Shown piece after piece: positions 56,324 to 64,000 of a DNA stretch of 64,000 nucleotides. The DNA is taken from the NCBI GenBank assembly GCA_003020985.1, contig PXRM01000022.1, positions 62,001 through 126,000 on the forward strand, read 5' to 3'. The position numbers were made by a program, and so were the translations under genes. The notes beneath the pieces were generated by a model, which made no database searches, was not told where the DNA came from, and saw nothing but the letters and a program-made list of their open reading frames with translations. The stretch comes from Halobacteriales archaeon QS_4_70_19. GTDB lineage: Archaea; Halobacteriota; Halobacteria; Halobacteriales; Haloarculaceae. Position 1 is the first letter of the stretch. The number at the start of each line of letters is the position of its first letter.

Positions 56324-57190
56324 ATGTCCGTCCAGCAGCACCTGGAGCGCCTGTTCACCTGGGAGAGCCTCGAGAACACGGAGCGCGGGGTGGAGTTCGA
56401 ACTGAAGAACCGGCTCATCGAAGGGGAGCTCCACGATGTCGGGGGCTGGATGCTTGACGGCGAGGACGTCGCTCCTGAGAAGATCACGCTGGAGCTGTCG
56501 GACGGGACGCTGCTGGAGGCCGAGGCAGTCTCGCCCGACAACCCCGTCCCGTTCGACCTCGCGGAGACGGTGCAGGTCATCGCCGACGTGCCCCGGCTCC
56601 GCAAGGGGACCCACACCCTCGGGATCGAGATCGACATCGGGGGGTTCGGCATGGTCGGGTTCGAGACGGACGACGACGTCACCGAGGCGGACCTCGTCGA
56701 TATCGACCCGGCCGACTACACGGTCGCGGAGCTAGAGGACCTCGTCACGGACCTGCGGGAACCCGCCGAGCTGGAACGGCTCCTCGAGCGCGAGCGGGGC
56801 GGCAAGGACCGGAAGACCGCCGTCGAGGCCATCGAGGAGCGCCTGGAGACGGCCCGCGAGGAGGCCCCCGACGAGGAGGAGATCGAGTACACCGCCGAGA
56901 ACGCCGCCCCCGGCGGCAGCCTGGTCGAGGAACTGCTGGTCGACATCCTCGAATCACCCCAGCGCGTCACCGTCTACCTCACCGCGCTCCGCCTCCAGCC
57001 CACGACGCCCGGGGCGGTCGCGGGGCAGACGCTGTTCACCGAGGAGACCGTCGAGGACACGCTGGGCGACTTCGAGATGGAGGGCATCGCCGACCGCAAC
57101 GACGACGGCGAGTACGAGGTCGTCTCGCCCGTCACTGTCATCCGGAAGCGACAGAACCGGCTCTGGAACCTGCTGAGTCGCGGGCTGTGA
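56324..57190 (+). CDS. Protein of unknown function, beta domain plus helical tail
   Basis: 288 residues. The N-terminal half (VEFELKNRLIEGELHDVGGW, DGTLLEAEAVSPDNPVPFDL, RKGTHTLGIEIDIGGFG) is a beta-rich domain loosely like the C-deglycosidase beta subunit/DUF6379 kind. The second half is helical and acidic with LEDLVTDLREPAELERLLER, ending in SPVTVIRKRQNRLWNLLSRG. Assignment is weak. Complete as a frame. Confidence 0.55.
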   Translation: MSVQQHLERLFTWESLENTERGVEFELKNRLIEGELHDVGGWMLDGEDVAPEKITLELSDGTLLEAEAVSPDNPVPFDLAETVQVIADVPRLRKGTHTLGIEIDIGGFGMVGFETDDDVTEADLVDIDPADYTVAELEDLVTDLREPAELERLLERERGGKDRKTAVEAIEERLETAREEAPDEEEIEYTAENAAPGGSLVEELLVDILESPQRVTVYLTALRLQPTTPGAVAGQTLFTEETVEDTLGDFEMEGIADRNDDGEYEVVSPVTVIRKRQNRLWNLLSRGL

Positions 57191-57206
57191 GGGCGGTCCG
57201 CAGTTC

Positions 57207-57480
57207 TTACTCGCTTTCCGGCGGCGCCGCCTCGGCCTCCACGAGTTCGAACAGGTTCCCCCACCCCTCGTCCTCCGGGAGCTGGTCCCGGAAGTCATCA
57301 ATGTCGGACCGGGAGACGACCTCGCTCACGAGGTCCATCACCACCTGAGCGTGGGACGCCGCGTCCGACCGGTCGATGCCCTCGGTCTCGGCGACCCGGT
57401 CGAGGTACTCGTTCCAGTCAAACCGCTGGCCGTGCTCCGCGACGGGACCCGTCAGGTACTACTTGATCTCCAGCGGTAAT
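57207..57480 (-). pseudogene. C-terminal half of a DUF2267 protein, with an in-frame TAG
   Basis: The minus strand, ending at TAA 57207-57209, reads HGQRFDWNEYLDRVAETEGI, SHAQVVMDLVSEVVSRSD and DQLPEDEGWGNLFELVEA, the second repeat of DUF2267. Immediately before it comes LPLEIK, a TAG at 57459-57461 where relatives have Trp, then YLTGPVAEHG. The first repeat of the domain is absent: upstream of about 57480 the sequence belongs to the AT-rich island. So the gene is cut by the island and also carries a nonsense codon. Confidence 0.7.
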
Positions 57481-57792
57481 TCGGTGTTTGAGTTGTAGGC
57501 GCTCCGCCGTTCGCTCCCCGATACCTGGTAACGCCACCAATTCGTCTGTGACGTGCAACGCACGGTCTCGAAGTTCCTCTGCTGCTCGTTCGACCGCTTC
57601 TTCGGCCGTTAGCCCGGACGCTAGCGTCTCCGGCTTTCCGTACTTGCAATCGGATTCAGGGTCCTCCCCGTCTGGCAACCACCCCCGAACGACAAACGTC
57701 GCACCTCCTTCCTCAGCCGACTCTCCTACCGTCACGGTCAGTAGATAGACCGTGTCCATCCACCACCGAATCGTGCTGCCCATCGATTCCAC
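57418..57792 (-). CDS. Small protein with C-terminal helix-hairpin-helix
   Basis: GTG start at 57790-57792, or ATG three codons later (MGSTIRWWMDTVYLLTVTVG). The first 60 residues are a beta-rich domain (GGATFVVRGWLPDGEDP); then LTAEEAVERAAEELRD and a canonical HhH DELVALPGIGERTAERLQL. After that the frame runs into DUF2267 DNA, giving an artificial Arg-rich tail, so the original C terminus is lost. Its start overlaps the stop of the next upstream gene by one base (operon). Confidence 0.5.
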   Translation of the reverse strand: MESMGSTIRWWMDTVYLLTVTVGESAEEGGATFVVRGWLPDGEDPESDCKYGKPETLASGLTAEEAVERAAEELRDRALHVTDELVALPGIGERTAERLQLKHRITAGDQVVPDGSRRGARPAV

Positions 57793-58058
57793 TAACTCCC
57801 CCCCGGGATCGACTCTGGAACGTCTACCGTCCGAAAATCGGCTAATGGTTGGTCTTCTGACCCGCTTGTGAACACGGGGATATCCAGTCCCGCTTTCGCC
57901 TGGTCGCGAAGTTTCTCTGCTCGCTCTTTCGGGGTGTGGCCACTCTTGGCAAGGGCTTTGGTAGATGTGTTCGCCACATCCCTAAGCGTCGTGATGCCAC
58001 TCTCGTTCAGATCCGAGCGCTGGGTCTCTGTGAGTGGCAGGTCTTCCAGATTACTCAT
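57792..58058 (-). CDS. Small protein with N-terminal HhH-like motif
   Basis: 88 residues from MSNLEDLPLTETQRSDLNES; a longer frame adds 17 residues. GITTLRDVANTSTKALAKSG fits a helix-hairpin-helix of the type used in RNA polymerase or DNA-binding proteins. The remainder (HTPKERAEKLRDQAKAG) is helical. Paired in an operon with the other HhH protein. Role unknown; nucleic-acid binding inferred. Confidence 0.55.
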   Translation of the reverse strand: MSNLEDLPLTETQRSDLNESGITTLRDVANTSTKALAKSGHTPKERAEKLRDQAKAGLDIPVFTSGSEDQPLADFRTVDVPESIPGGS

Positions 58059-58240
58059 CGCCACTGCCTTCTCCAGAGGTGATTGTATATTTTTCTGCTT
58101 CCTCTCCATACTTAAGCGCGTTCGATAACTATATCGGGAGAAGAAAGGGATTTAATCTGCAATAATCCGACAATTCACCACAACTCAAAACTTATCTCCC
58201 AGATGATGCCAAACTACCTATCTTTTTTGAAGGCGAGAAT

Positions 58241-58268
58241 CCCGCCGTTCACGGCGGGGAGGATGTCA
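58241..58268 (+). mobile_element. Orphan IS200/IS605-type right end
   Basis: Hairpin CCCGCCGT/ACGGCGGG followed by GAGGATGTCA, the same terminal signature as in the 38.38 kb scar (GGGAGGATGTCA). No tnpA or tnpB remains, so this is a solo end. A second hairpin GCCATCAGG/CCTGATGGC lies just downstream at 58295-58323. Confidence 0.65.
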
Positions 58269-58403
58269 CCCGGCCTCTGCGGTTAATGGAGATTGCCATC
58301 AGGGAGACACCCTGCCTGATGGCTACGAAGAAACGCTCACAACTTGCACCATCGAAACTGTTGAGTACTCCTACGATCACGTACAGAACGACGGAAACCA
58401 CTA

Positions 58404-58898
58404 ATGACCAAGAAAACCAGACGGTCCGTGCTTGCGGCTGGCGTCTCCACCATCTGGTTAGCAGGTTGCGCAGAATATTCTACGAGTAAAGGCGCCTCAG
58501 AAGAGTCCCCGACCTCACAAACACGTTCCCCTACGGAGACGCCTTCAAATGGTGGGAGAGTGGACACCACTACCTCTGATGCCGAGCCTGATCTGGTGGT
58601 TTACAACGAATCCGAGAAGGAGCAACCGACTGAACTTCTCGTTCGAAATCCGGATGGCGAGGAAACGTTTGAGAAACAGCTGAGCTTAAATCCGGAGGGC
58701 ACCGATGGGGATCGATGGTTCCGTTCAAACACGTTCTCAAGGGACTCTGGTGTACTATCGGAGAACCAGAAGGATGAGTGGACCATCGAGGCATCGACGG
58801 AAGCTGCACGCGATGCCTTCGAGTTCATCTACAATGACGGAAAGCGAGCGCACGTCCATATCTATGCCGAAACCATTGAATTCGGAGTGATTGAGTGA
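58404..58898 (+). CDS. Secreted lipoprotein, island family member
   Basis: 164 residues. Signal KKTRRSVLAAGVSTIWLAGC with RR and lipobox, a Ser/Thr-rich linker, then a domain starting PDLVVYNESEKEQPTELLV, with DGEETFEKQLSLNPEG and a C terminus HVHIYAETIEFGVIE. The DGEETF block and the VxIxxxxIEF ending match the lipoprotein at 2236, 56 kb away. This points to a mobile or repeatedly acquired family. Located in the third AT-rich island. Confidence 0.75.
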   Translation: MTKKTRRSVLAAGVSTIWLAGCAEYSTSKGASEESPTSQTRSPTETPSNGGRVDTTTSDAEPDLVVYNESEKEQPTELLVRNPDGEETFEKQLSLNPEGTDGDRWFRSNTFSRDSGVLSENQKDEWTIEASTEAARDAFEFIYNDGKRAHVHIYAETIEFGVIE

Positions 58899-58947
58899 AG
58901 TCTCTCTGCCAAGTCTAAGAGGGCTCTGTGCAGGACTAGTTGGAGTA

Positions 58948-59337
58948 TTACGACTCTGTCAGCGGAGTAATCTCGGGCAGAATGAGGCCCTCTTCTGATG
59001 TTTGTGGCGGACGATCCGTTTCCCAGAGGAGCACGTCGATATAGTCCGTGATCTCGTCAGTATCTTGGAGCTGTGGGGCGTCCTTCAGATAGCCTCCTGT
59101 GCCCTCCTCGTAGGTGAACCGGGCGGTCTAAGTCCGATACTCGGAAGACTGCTGAATCTGGGTTTGCTCAATGGTGCCAACAATGGTTGTCTGTCTTCTG
59201 TCACTCGGGAGGTCGGTCCCTGCGACTTCGGTGGTGAGCCACGGACTCGTCAGTAGCAGGGTGAGAAACGTGGGAAGAAGTGGGCCGGCACGAATTTGAA
59301 TCGTGGTTACGGCCACCCGAAGGCCGAAGGATACCAA
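58948..59337 (-). pseudogene. Decaying ORF with an in-frame TAG
   Basis: One minus frame from about 59337 to TAA 58948-58950, broken once by TAG at 59128-59130. Before the stop: LPTFLTLLLTSPWLTTEVAG (membrane-like), RRQTTIVGTIEQTQIQQSSE. After it: TARFTYEEGTGGYLKDAPQL, ITDYIDVLLWETDRPPQTSE, LILPEITPLTES. Both sides look like one protein, perhaps membrane-anchored. There is no ATG (TTG at the 5' end), so the front is probably lost. Family not recognised. Confidence 0.45.
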
Positions 59338-59342
59338 GCTAC
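59318..59342 (-). repeat. Dispersed short repeat, weak copy D
   Basis: Complement reads GGTAGCTTGGTATCCTTCGG. It shares GTAGCTxGGTATCCTxCG with copies A-C and lies at the right edge of the third AT-rich island. The match is short and could be chance. Confidence 0.35.
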
Positions 59343-59443
59343 CCCACCGGCCCGCAGTGGGAGGAAGACGCCTGCTCGGTAAAACCGTTGCGGACCGGGG
59401 CGCCGCGGGGGGGAGCGTGCCCTCCTTGCTCGGCGCCGTCGGG

Positions 59444-60031
59444 TCAGTACGTCCGGTAGCCGTCCGTGTCGAGCCAGTTGTGGGCCACCGTCACGGTCTG
59501 GTCGGCGTGGAGCCGCTCGGGGCCCACGGAGACGCGGGCGTCGGCGCGCTCGGCGAGCAGGTCGCCCTCCGCGTCGGTGAAGTCCCGGTGGTCCGACAGC
59601 ACGAACGTCGGGTCGTCGGGGACGGACTGCTCGGCCAGGGGCGTGCCGTCCTCGTGGAGCTGGACGAGCGGGCCGTCGAGCCGGTCGAGGGTGGCCGCGA
59701 GGTCGAACCGGCCGACGTGGACACCGGGGGAGGGCTCGGCCTCCTGGTGGCCGATGGCGGACTCGCGGGCGTCGAGCGCGTCCCGAATGCGGGCGGCGGT
59801 CGAGCGCTCGTCCGGGCGGAGGTTGCGGACGGCTCCGCCGTCGACCCGGACCGTCAGTTCGTCGCGGACGACGAGGTGGGCGGCCGCGTCCTCGCGGACG
59901 CCGTGGGAGGTGAGCAGCGCGCCGGTGACGAACCGGCTTAGGAGGTCGAGCCGGCCGGTACCGGGCAGGTCGTCCAGCGACACCGCCGCGTCGAGCGGCA
60001 GCTCGTGGGCGAGGCAGACGAAGTCGCGCAT
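59444..60031 (-). CDS. trmY: tRNA pseudouridine-54 N1-methyltransferase
   Basis: SPOUT-class methyltransferase making m1-pseudouridine at tRNA position 54. 195 residues from MRDFVCLAHELPLDAAVSLD. Knot region and SAM site: TPLAEQSVPDDPTFVLSDHR and ERLHADQTVTVAHNWLD. The family's N-terminal LPLDAAVSLDDLPGTGRLDLL and FVTGALLTSHGVR are normal. Complete; it lies 104 bases from the divergent STT3-type gene. Confidence 0.9.
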   Translation of the reverse strand: MRDFVCLAHELPLDAAVSLDDLPGTGRLDLLSRFVTGALLTSHGVREDAAAHLVVRDELTVRVDGGAVRNLRPDERSTAARIRDALDARESAIGHQEAEPSPGVHVGRFDLAATLDRLDGPLVQLHEDGTPLAEQSVPDDPTFVLSDHRDFTDAEGDLLAERADARVSVGPERLHADQTVTVAHNWLDTDGYRTY

Positions 60032-60135
60032 ACGGGGGAGAGACGGGGGGTCCACAAAACCGATTCGGCGCGCCCGTCTGGCGGTTCAGCGACGGTAGCG
60101 GTGGCTTTATTCGAGGCCGAGGCCGAACGCCGTCC

Positions 60136-62598
60136 ATGACCGACGCGCGCGAGGTCCGGGCCCTGCTCGACGACCGCCCGGACCTCGAACCCGCGCTCGA
60201 GTCCCTCCTGGAGACGGACGCGGCTCACGAGACCTGGACCTTCGACCGGATCGGCCTCGACTCGGGGACGTTCGGGGAACTCGTCTCCGCGGGCGTCGTC
60301 GAGAAGGCGGACGGCGCGTACCGGCTGGCCGACCCCGGCGCCGTCGAGCGGGCGCTGTCGGGGACGGTCGCGGCGGAGTCGAGCGCCGGACCCTCGCTGT
60401 CGGCCGTCGACATCGATCTCGACGTCGACCGGCGGGTCGCCGCGGCGCTGGCCGGGGCGCTGGTGCTGGTGTTGTGCTTTCGCGTGTTCACGTTCGACAC
60501 CATCTTCCGCGACGGACAGGTCGTCCTCTCGGGGAACGACCCGTACTTCTACCTCTACTGGACGGAGGAGCTGAGCCGGCAGTCGGGCGGGGTGCTCGGT
60601 CTGAGCGCACTGACCGCCGGGTCGTTCGGTCTGCTGAAGGGCGAGCCGCTGCTCGTCGCCGTCCTCTGGGCGGCGACGGGGCTGGCCGGCGGCGTCGAGC
60701 AGGCACCGCTCGTCCTCGCGTGGTATCCGGTCGCCGCGGGCGTCGTCACCGGCGCGTTCACCTACCTCGTCGCGACCGGGCTGACCGACGACGAGCGGGT
60801 CGGCATCGCGGCGGTGGTCATGCTCGCGGTGATGCCGGCGCTGGCGTTCCGCTCCGGGCTGGGGTACGCCGACCACCACGCCTTCGACTACCTCTGGCTG
60901 TCGCTGACGGCAGCCGGCGCGGTCCGGCTGGTGCGGACGCCCGCGAGCCGAGCAGCCGTGACGAGCCCGCGGACGCTCGCCTGGGCGGGCGTGACGGGCG
61001 CCGCCATCGCGGCCCAGCTCCTCTCGTGGGACGCCGGACCGCTGTTGCTGTTCCCGCTCGCGCTGTTCGTCCCGCTGTCCGCGCTGGTCGCCCTCGACGG
61101 GGACGAGTCGCCGGCACTGACCCTGGCGCCGCTGGCGAGTGGGCTGGCCGTCGCGGCGGTCCTCGCGGCGATTCCACATCTCACTCTCGGCTGGCAGACG
61201 CCGGTCGTGGCGTTCACGCCGGTCCTGCTGCTCGTCGGGACGGGGGTCGTGGCAGTCGCCGGCGAGGCGGTTGACCGCGCACCGTCGCTGCCGCTGTCGC
61301 GGCTCCGGGCCATGGCCGCCATCGAGGTGCTGGGCGGCCTCGTCGCACTGGGGGTGCTCACGGTGGGTCTGCCGACGTACGGGGACCGGCTGTTCGAGCG
61401 GCTCGGGCAGGTCGGCACCCGGGGCGGCATCGTCGAGGGGAACTCGCTGTTCGCCGCGGACACGTTCGGCTGGCTGTTCCTGTTCGGCCTGCTGCTCTTC
61501 CTCGGCCTCCCGTACATGGGGTGGGCGCTCCTCCGGGCGACCCGGGGCGAGGACCGGCACGGCTGGTTGCTCGGCGGCGGCTACGCGTGGTTCTTCCTCG
61601 GGCTCGCGGCCCTGCAGATGCGGTTCGCCGGCGAGTTCTCCACGTTCCTCGCCGTCTTCACCGGGCTCGGGTTCGTCCACATCGCCGAGCGCGTCGACCT
61701 GGCGCGGGCCCCCGTCCCGTTCCGGGCGGCGACGCCGGCCAGGGACGACGGCGAGGCACAGGAGCCGGCCTTCACGCGCCCGTCGCTACGCACCGCCGGC
61801 TCGCTCCTCTTCCTCTTCCTGCTGCTGAGCGGGCTGAGCATCGCCCAGGCACCGGTCAAGGCACGCCAGGTCCCCATCGCGGAGCACAAGTACGAGACCG
61901 CGGTGTGGGTCGACGGCTACGCCGCGGAACAGGGGCTCGAGTACCCCGAGAACTACGTCTTCAGCCAGTGGGGCCGCAACCGGATGTACAACTACGTCGT
62001 CAGTGGCCAGTCGCGGTCGTACGGGTTCGCCCAGTCGAACTACGGGGCGTTCCTCAAGTCGACCGAACCGGACGTCTGGTACGAGCGGTTGCGCGGGCGG
62101 GTCGGGTTCGTCGTGCTGAACAGCGCGCCCTCCGGGAACGCGACACTCCACGCCCGGCTCACGAACGGGTTCGGCGGTCGGTACGCCGGGTACGCGGGAT
62201 CGGGCCACTACCGGGCCGTCCGGGTGACCGACCGGCAGCAGGTCCACCGGGTCGTCCCCGGCGGCAACCTCACCGGGACGGTCCAGAACGGGACGGCAGC
62301 GGCCGGGAACGCGACGGTCAGGCTCCACACCGAGGTCACCGTCTCCGGCCGCGACGACCCCGTCACGTACGTCCGGCACGCTCTGACCGACGGCGACGGC
62401 GACTACCACGTCCGGGTCGCGTACCCCGGCGAGTACGAACTCCGCCACCCCGACGGGACCGCGGCCACGGTGACGGTGCCGGAGTCGGCGGTCGTCGAGG
62501 GGACCGCCGTCGACGCCGGGACGCTCCGGGGTGAGAACGCGACGAGTGCCGCGCAGCAGCGGCTCCGGACGGTGTCGGCTCCGCGCGCTGCCGCGTGA
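60136..62598 (+). CDS. STT3-type oligosaccharyltransferase-like protein with N-terminal winged-helix-like domain
   Basis: 820 residues. Residues about 9-78 form a small domain (RPDLEPALESLLETDAAHET, SGTFGELVSAGVVEKADG, ADPGAVERAL) shared with the EMC3-like protein at 53749. About 13 membrane helices follow, with STT3 signatures: acidic GNDPYFYLYWTEELSRQSG in the first loop and GLGYADHHAFDYLWLSL. The C-terminal soluble part contains FSQWGRNRMYNYVVSGQSRS in place of the usual WWDYG, so it is a divergent member, and ends in a beta-rich carboxypeptidase-regulatory-like domain (ALTDGDGDYHVRVAYPGEYE). A role in N-glycan transfer to surface proteins is inferred. Tail to tail with aglM. Confidence 0.8.
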   Translation: MTDAREVRALLDDRPDLEPALESLLETDAAHETWTFDRIGLDSGTFGELVSAGVVEKADGAYRLADPGAVERALSGTVAAESSAGPSLSAVDIDLDVDRRVAAALAGALVLVLCFRVFTFDTIFRDGQVVLSGNDPYFYLYWTEELSRQSGGVLGLSALTAGSFGLLKGEPLLVAVLWAATGLAGGVEQAPLVLAWYPVAAGVVTGAFTYLVATGLTDDERVGIAAVVMLAVMPALAFRSGLGYADHHAFDYLWLSLTAAGAVRLVRTPASRAAVTSPRTLAWAGVTGAAIAAQLLSWDAGPLLLFPLALFVPLSALVALDGDESPALTLAPLASGLAVAAVLAAIPHLTLGWQTPVVAFTPVLLLVGTGVVAVAGEAVDRAPSLPLSRLRAMAAIEVLGGLVALGVLTVGLPTYGDRLFERLGQVGTRGGIVEGNSLFAADTFGWLFLFGLLLFLGLPYMGWALLRATRGEDRHGWLLGGGYAWFFLGLAALQMRFAGEFSTFLAVFTGLGFVHIAERVDLARAPVPFRAATPARDDGEAQEPAFTRPSLRTAGSLLFLFLLLSGLSIAQAPVKARQVPIAEHKYETAVWVDGYAAEQGLEYPENYVFSQWGRNRMYNYVVSGQSRSYGFAQSNYGAFLKSTEPDVWYERLRGRVGFVVLNSAPSGNATLHARLTNGFGGRYAGYAGSGHYRAVRVTDRQQVHRVVPGGNLTGTVQNGTAAAGNATVRLHTEVTVSGRDDPVTYVRHALTDGDGDYHVRVAYPGEYELRHPDGTAATVTVPESAVVEGTAVDAGTLRGENATSAAQQRLRTVSAPRAAA

Positions 62599-62628
62599 CG
62601 CCTCGCGGTGAGGTGGTGCCGCCCGCGC

Positions 62629-63930
62629 CTACCAGGTCAGTCCCTCGTAGGTGAGTCCCTCGCGCCGCGAGATGATGCGGCGCCCGTCCACGACCACTGG
62701 CTCGGCCATCGCGTCGAACTCGTCGTCCAGCGCGGCGAACTCGTCCCAGTCCGTCACGACCAGCGCGCCGTGGGCCCCCTCCAGCGCCGCACTCGCGCCG
62801 TCGACGTACTCGACATCGGGGTACTCGGCGACCATCGCGTCGCTCGCCAGCGGGTCGTACGCGACCACGTCGGCGCCACGCGCCTCGAGCCCCTCGATGA
62901 CGGGCTTCGCGCGGGACCCGCGGATGTCGTCCGTGCCGGACTTGAACGCCAGCCCCAGCACGGCGACGCGCTTCCCGTCCACGTCGACGTGGTCGTCGAG
63001 CAGCCCCAGCAACCGCTGTGGCTGCTTCTCGTTGACGCCGACGACGGACTCTAGCAGGTCCGGCTCGTAGCCGACCTGCCGGGCGGCGGCGATGATGGCG
63101 GCCGTGTCCTTCGGGAAACAGGACCCGCCCCACCCGACCCCGCTCCGGAGGAACTTCGCGCCGATGCGGTCGTCCATGCCGACGGCGTCGGCCACCGCGT
63201 ACGAGTCCACGCCGTACTCCTTGCAGACGTTGCCGAGTTCGTTGATGAGCGATATCTTCGACGCCAGGAAGACGTTGTTGGCGTACTTCACCATCGCGGC
63301 CTCGCGGCGGCCGGTCTCGACGACCGGCGTCTCCCACTCGGCGACGAGCGGCTCGTACAGCCGGGCGAACAGGTCCAGCGCGCGCTCGTCGCCGTCGGTC
63401 CCGAGGACGATCTTGTCCGGGCTCATGAAGTCGTCCACCGCCGAGCCCTGGGACTGGAACTCGGGGTTGACCGCGACGCCGAACTCCTCGCCCTCCCGCT
63501 TCCCGGAGGCCGCCTCCAGCACCGGAATCAGCTCCTCCTCGGTCATCCCGGGGGTGACCGTCGACTTGACGACGACCAGCGTGTAGTCGTCGGCGTCCGC
63601 GAGCGCCGCGCCCACGTCCTCGGCGGCGGCCCGCAGCGGTCCCACGTCGATGCTGCCGTCCTCGCGGGCGGGCGTCTGGATGGTGAGGAACACCACGTCC
63701 GAGTCGGGGACGCTGTCGTACGCCGTGCTCGCCCGGAGCGAGTTCCCGGCGTACGCCGTCAGCAGCGGGCTCAGCCCGGGTTCGTGGATGGGGGACTCCC
63801 CGGCGTTCAGCTGCTCGACGATGGCCTCGTCGATGTCGATGGCGGTCACGTCGTGCCCCAGGTCCGCGAGACAGGCCGCCAGCGTCGTCCCCACGTAGCC
63901 GCTCCCCACGACCGAGACGTCCAGACTCAT
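62629..63930 (-). CDS. aglM: UDP-glucose 6-dehydrogenase (AglM type)
   Basis: Makes UDP-glucuronic acid, a precursor of haloarchaeal N-glycans. 433 residues from [20 protein letters not shown]; six more codons are possible upstream. Rossmann motif [39 protein letters not shown]-type block [20 protein letters not shown], catalytic cysteine in [15 protein letters not shown], and C-terminal [17 protein letters not shown]-mannose/GlcNAc-type relatives look alike, so the exact sugar is inferred, helped by the STT3-type neighbour. Complete. Confidence 0.88.
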   Translation of the reverse strand: MSLDVSVVGSGYVGTTLAACLADLGHDVTAIDIDEAIVEQLNAGESPIHEPGLSPLLTAYAGNSLRASTAYDSVPDSDVVFLTIQTPAREDGSIDVGPLRAAAEDVGAALADADDYTLVVVKSTVTPGMTEEELIPVLEAASGKREGEEFGVAVNPEFQSQGSAVDDFMSPDKIVLGTDGDERALDLFARLYEPLVAEWETPVVETGRREAAMVKYANNVFLASKISLINELGNVCKEYGVDSYAVADAVGMDDRIGAKFLRSGVGWGGSCFPKDTAAIIAAARQVGYEPDLLESVVGVNEKQPQRLLGLLDDHVDVDGKRVAVLGLAFKSGTDDIRGSRAKPVIEGLEARGADVVAYDPLASDAMVAEYPDVEYVDGASAALEGAHGALVVTDWDEFAALDDEFDAMAEPVVVDGRRIISRREGLTYEGLTW

Positions 63931-64000
63931 TGCCGTCCCGTGGGTCACGGCCGGATTTAGGGGTTCGGGTCGCAGGTAAGGGTGAAGAGCTCCTTGTTCT

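Overview
The window reads as part of a halophilic archaeon (class Halobacteria) chromosome. Most of it is very GC-rich with long acidic ORFs. The gene set is archaeal and haloarchaeal: RIO2 kinase, archaeal LeuRS, NucS/EndoMS, ArcS (archaeosine), TrmY, TrmB and ArsR-type regulators, an EMC3/DUF106 insertase, an STT3-type oligosaccharyltransferase and AglM-type UDP-glucose dehydrogenase. Many secreted proteins carry RR plus lipobox signals. No rRNA, tRNA or CRISPR array was recognised.

Layout. 0-0.5 kb: 5' part of trpB. 0.5-4.9 kb: AT-richer accessory island with small lipoproteins and decayed fragments. 4.9-7 kb: NicO-type metal transporter and a broken esterase. 7-12 kb: rio2, adk, a glutaredoxin and hemL. 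12.7-17.2 kb: nitrogen cluster made of amt, glnK and an Lrp-like gene, plus a second Amt fused to its own PII domain. 17.5-24.6 kb: hemB, threonine aldolase, two M29 aminopeptidase genes with 3' deletions, and twin peroxiredoxins. 24.9-27.9 kb: leuS. 27.9-30.3 kb: second AT-rich island with a frameshifted exported protein, a metalloprotease-like gene interrupted by TAG, and a small lipoprotein. 30.3-38.4 kb: Ala dehydrogenase/ornithine cyclodeaminase-type enzyme, lipoprotein, wHTH/PIN toxin-antitoxin pair, engB, a truncated Mut7-C protein, a YyaL-type thioredoxin protein and trmB. 38.4-39 kb: tnpB scar and an array of perfect hairpins. 39-57.2 kb: GT2, MutS-like ATPase, a GDPD/flavoprotein chimera, SDR, nucS, regulators, a frameshifted arcS, a CPA1-TrkA antiporter, the EMC3-like protein and a frameshifted Nudix gene. 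57.2-59.4 kb: third AT-rich island, joined to a truncated DUF2267 gene. 59.4-64 kb: trmY, STT3-type protein and aglM.

Functional links. The amt/glnK/lrp block is an ammonium uptake and sensing unit, and both amt promoter regions share motifs. STT3 and aglM sit tail to tail and fit N-glycosylation. The STT3-type protein and the EMC3-like insertase share an N-terminal winged-helix-like domain, the most interesting protein-level observation here.

Caution. Several genes that are well conserved in relatives carry internal deletions or frameshifts: esterase, both M29 genes, Mut7-C, GDPD/PNPOx, arcS twice, Nudix, and the 34.8 kb membrane gene. This many lesions could be real decay but could equally be assembly or consensus errors or collapsed gaps. 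Check reads before interpreting any of them biologically.
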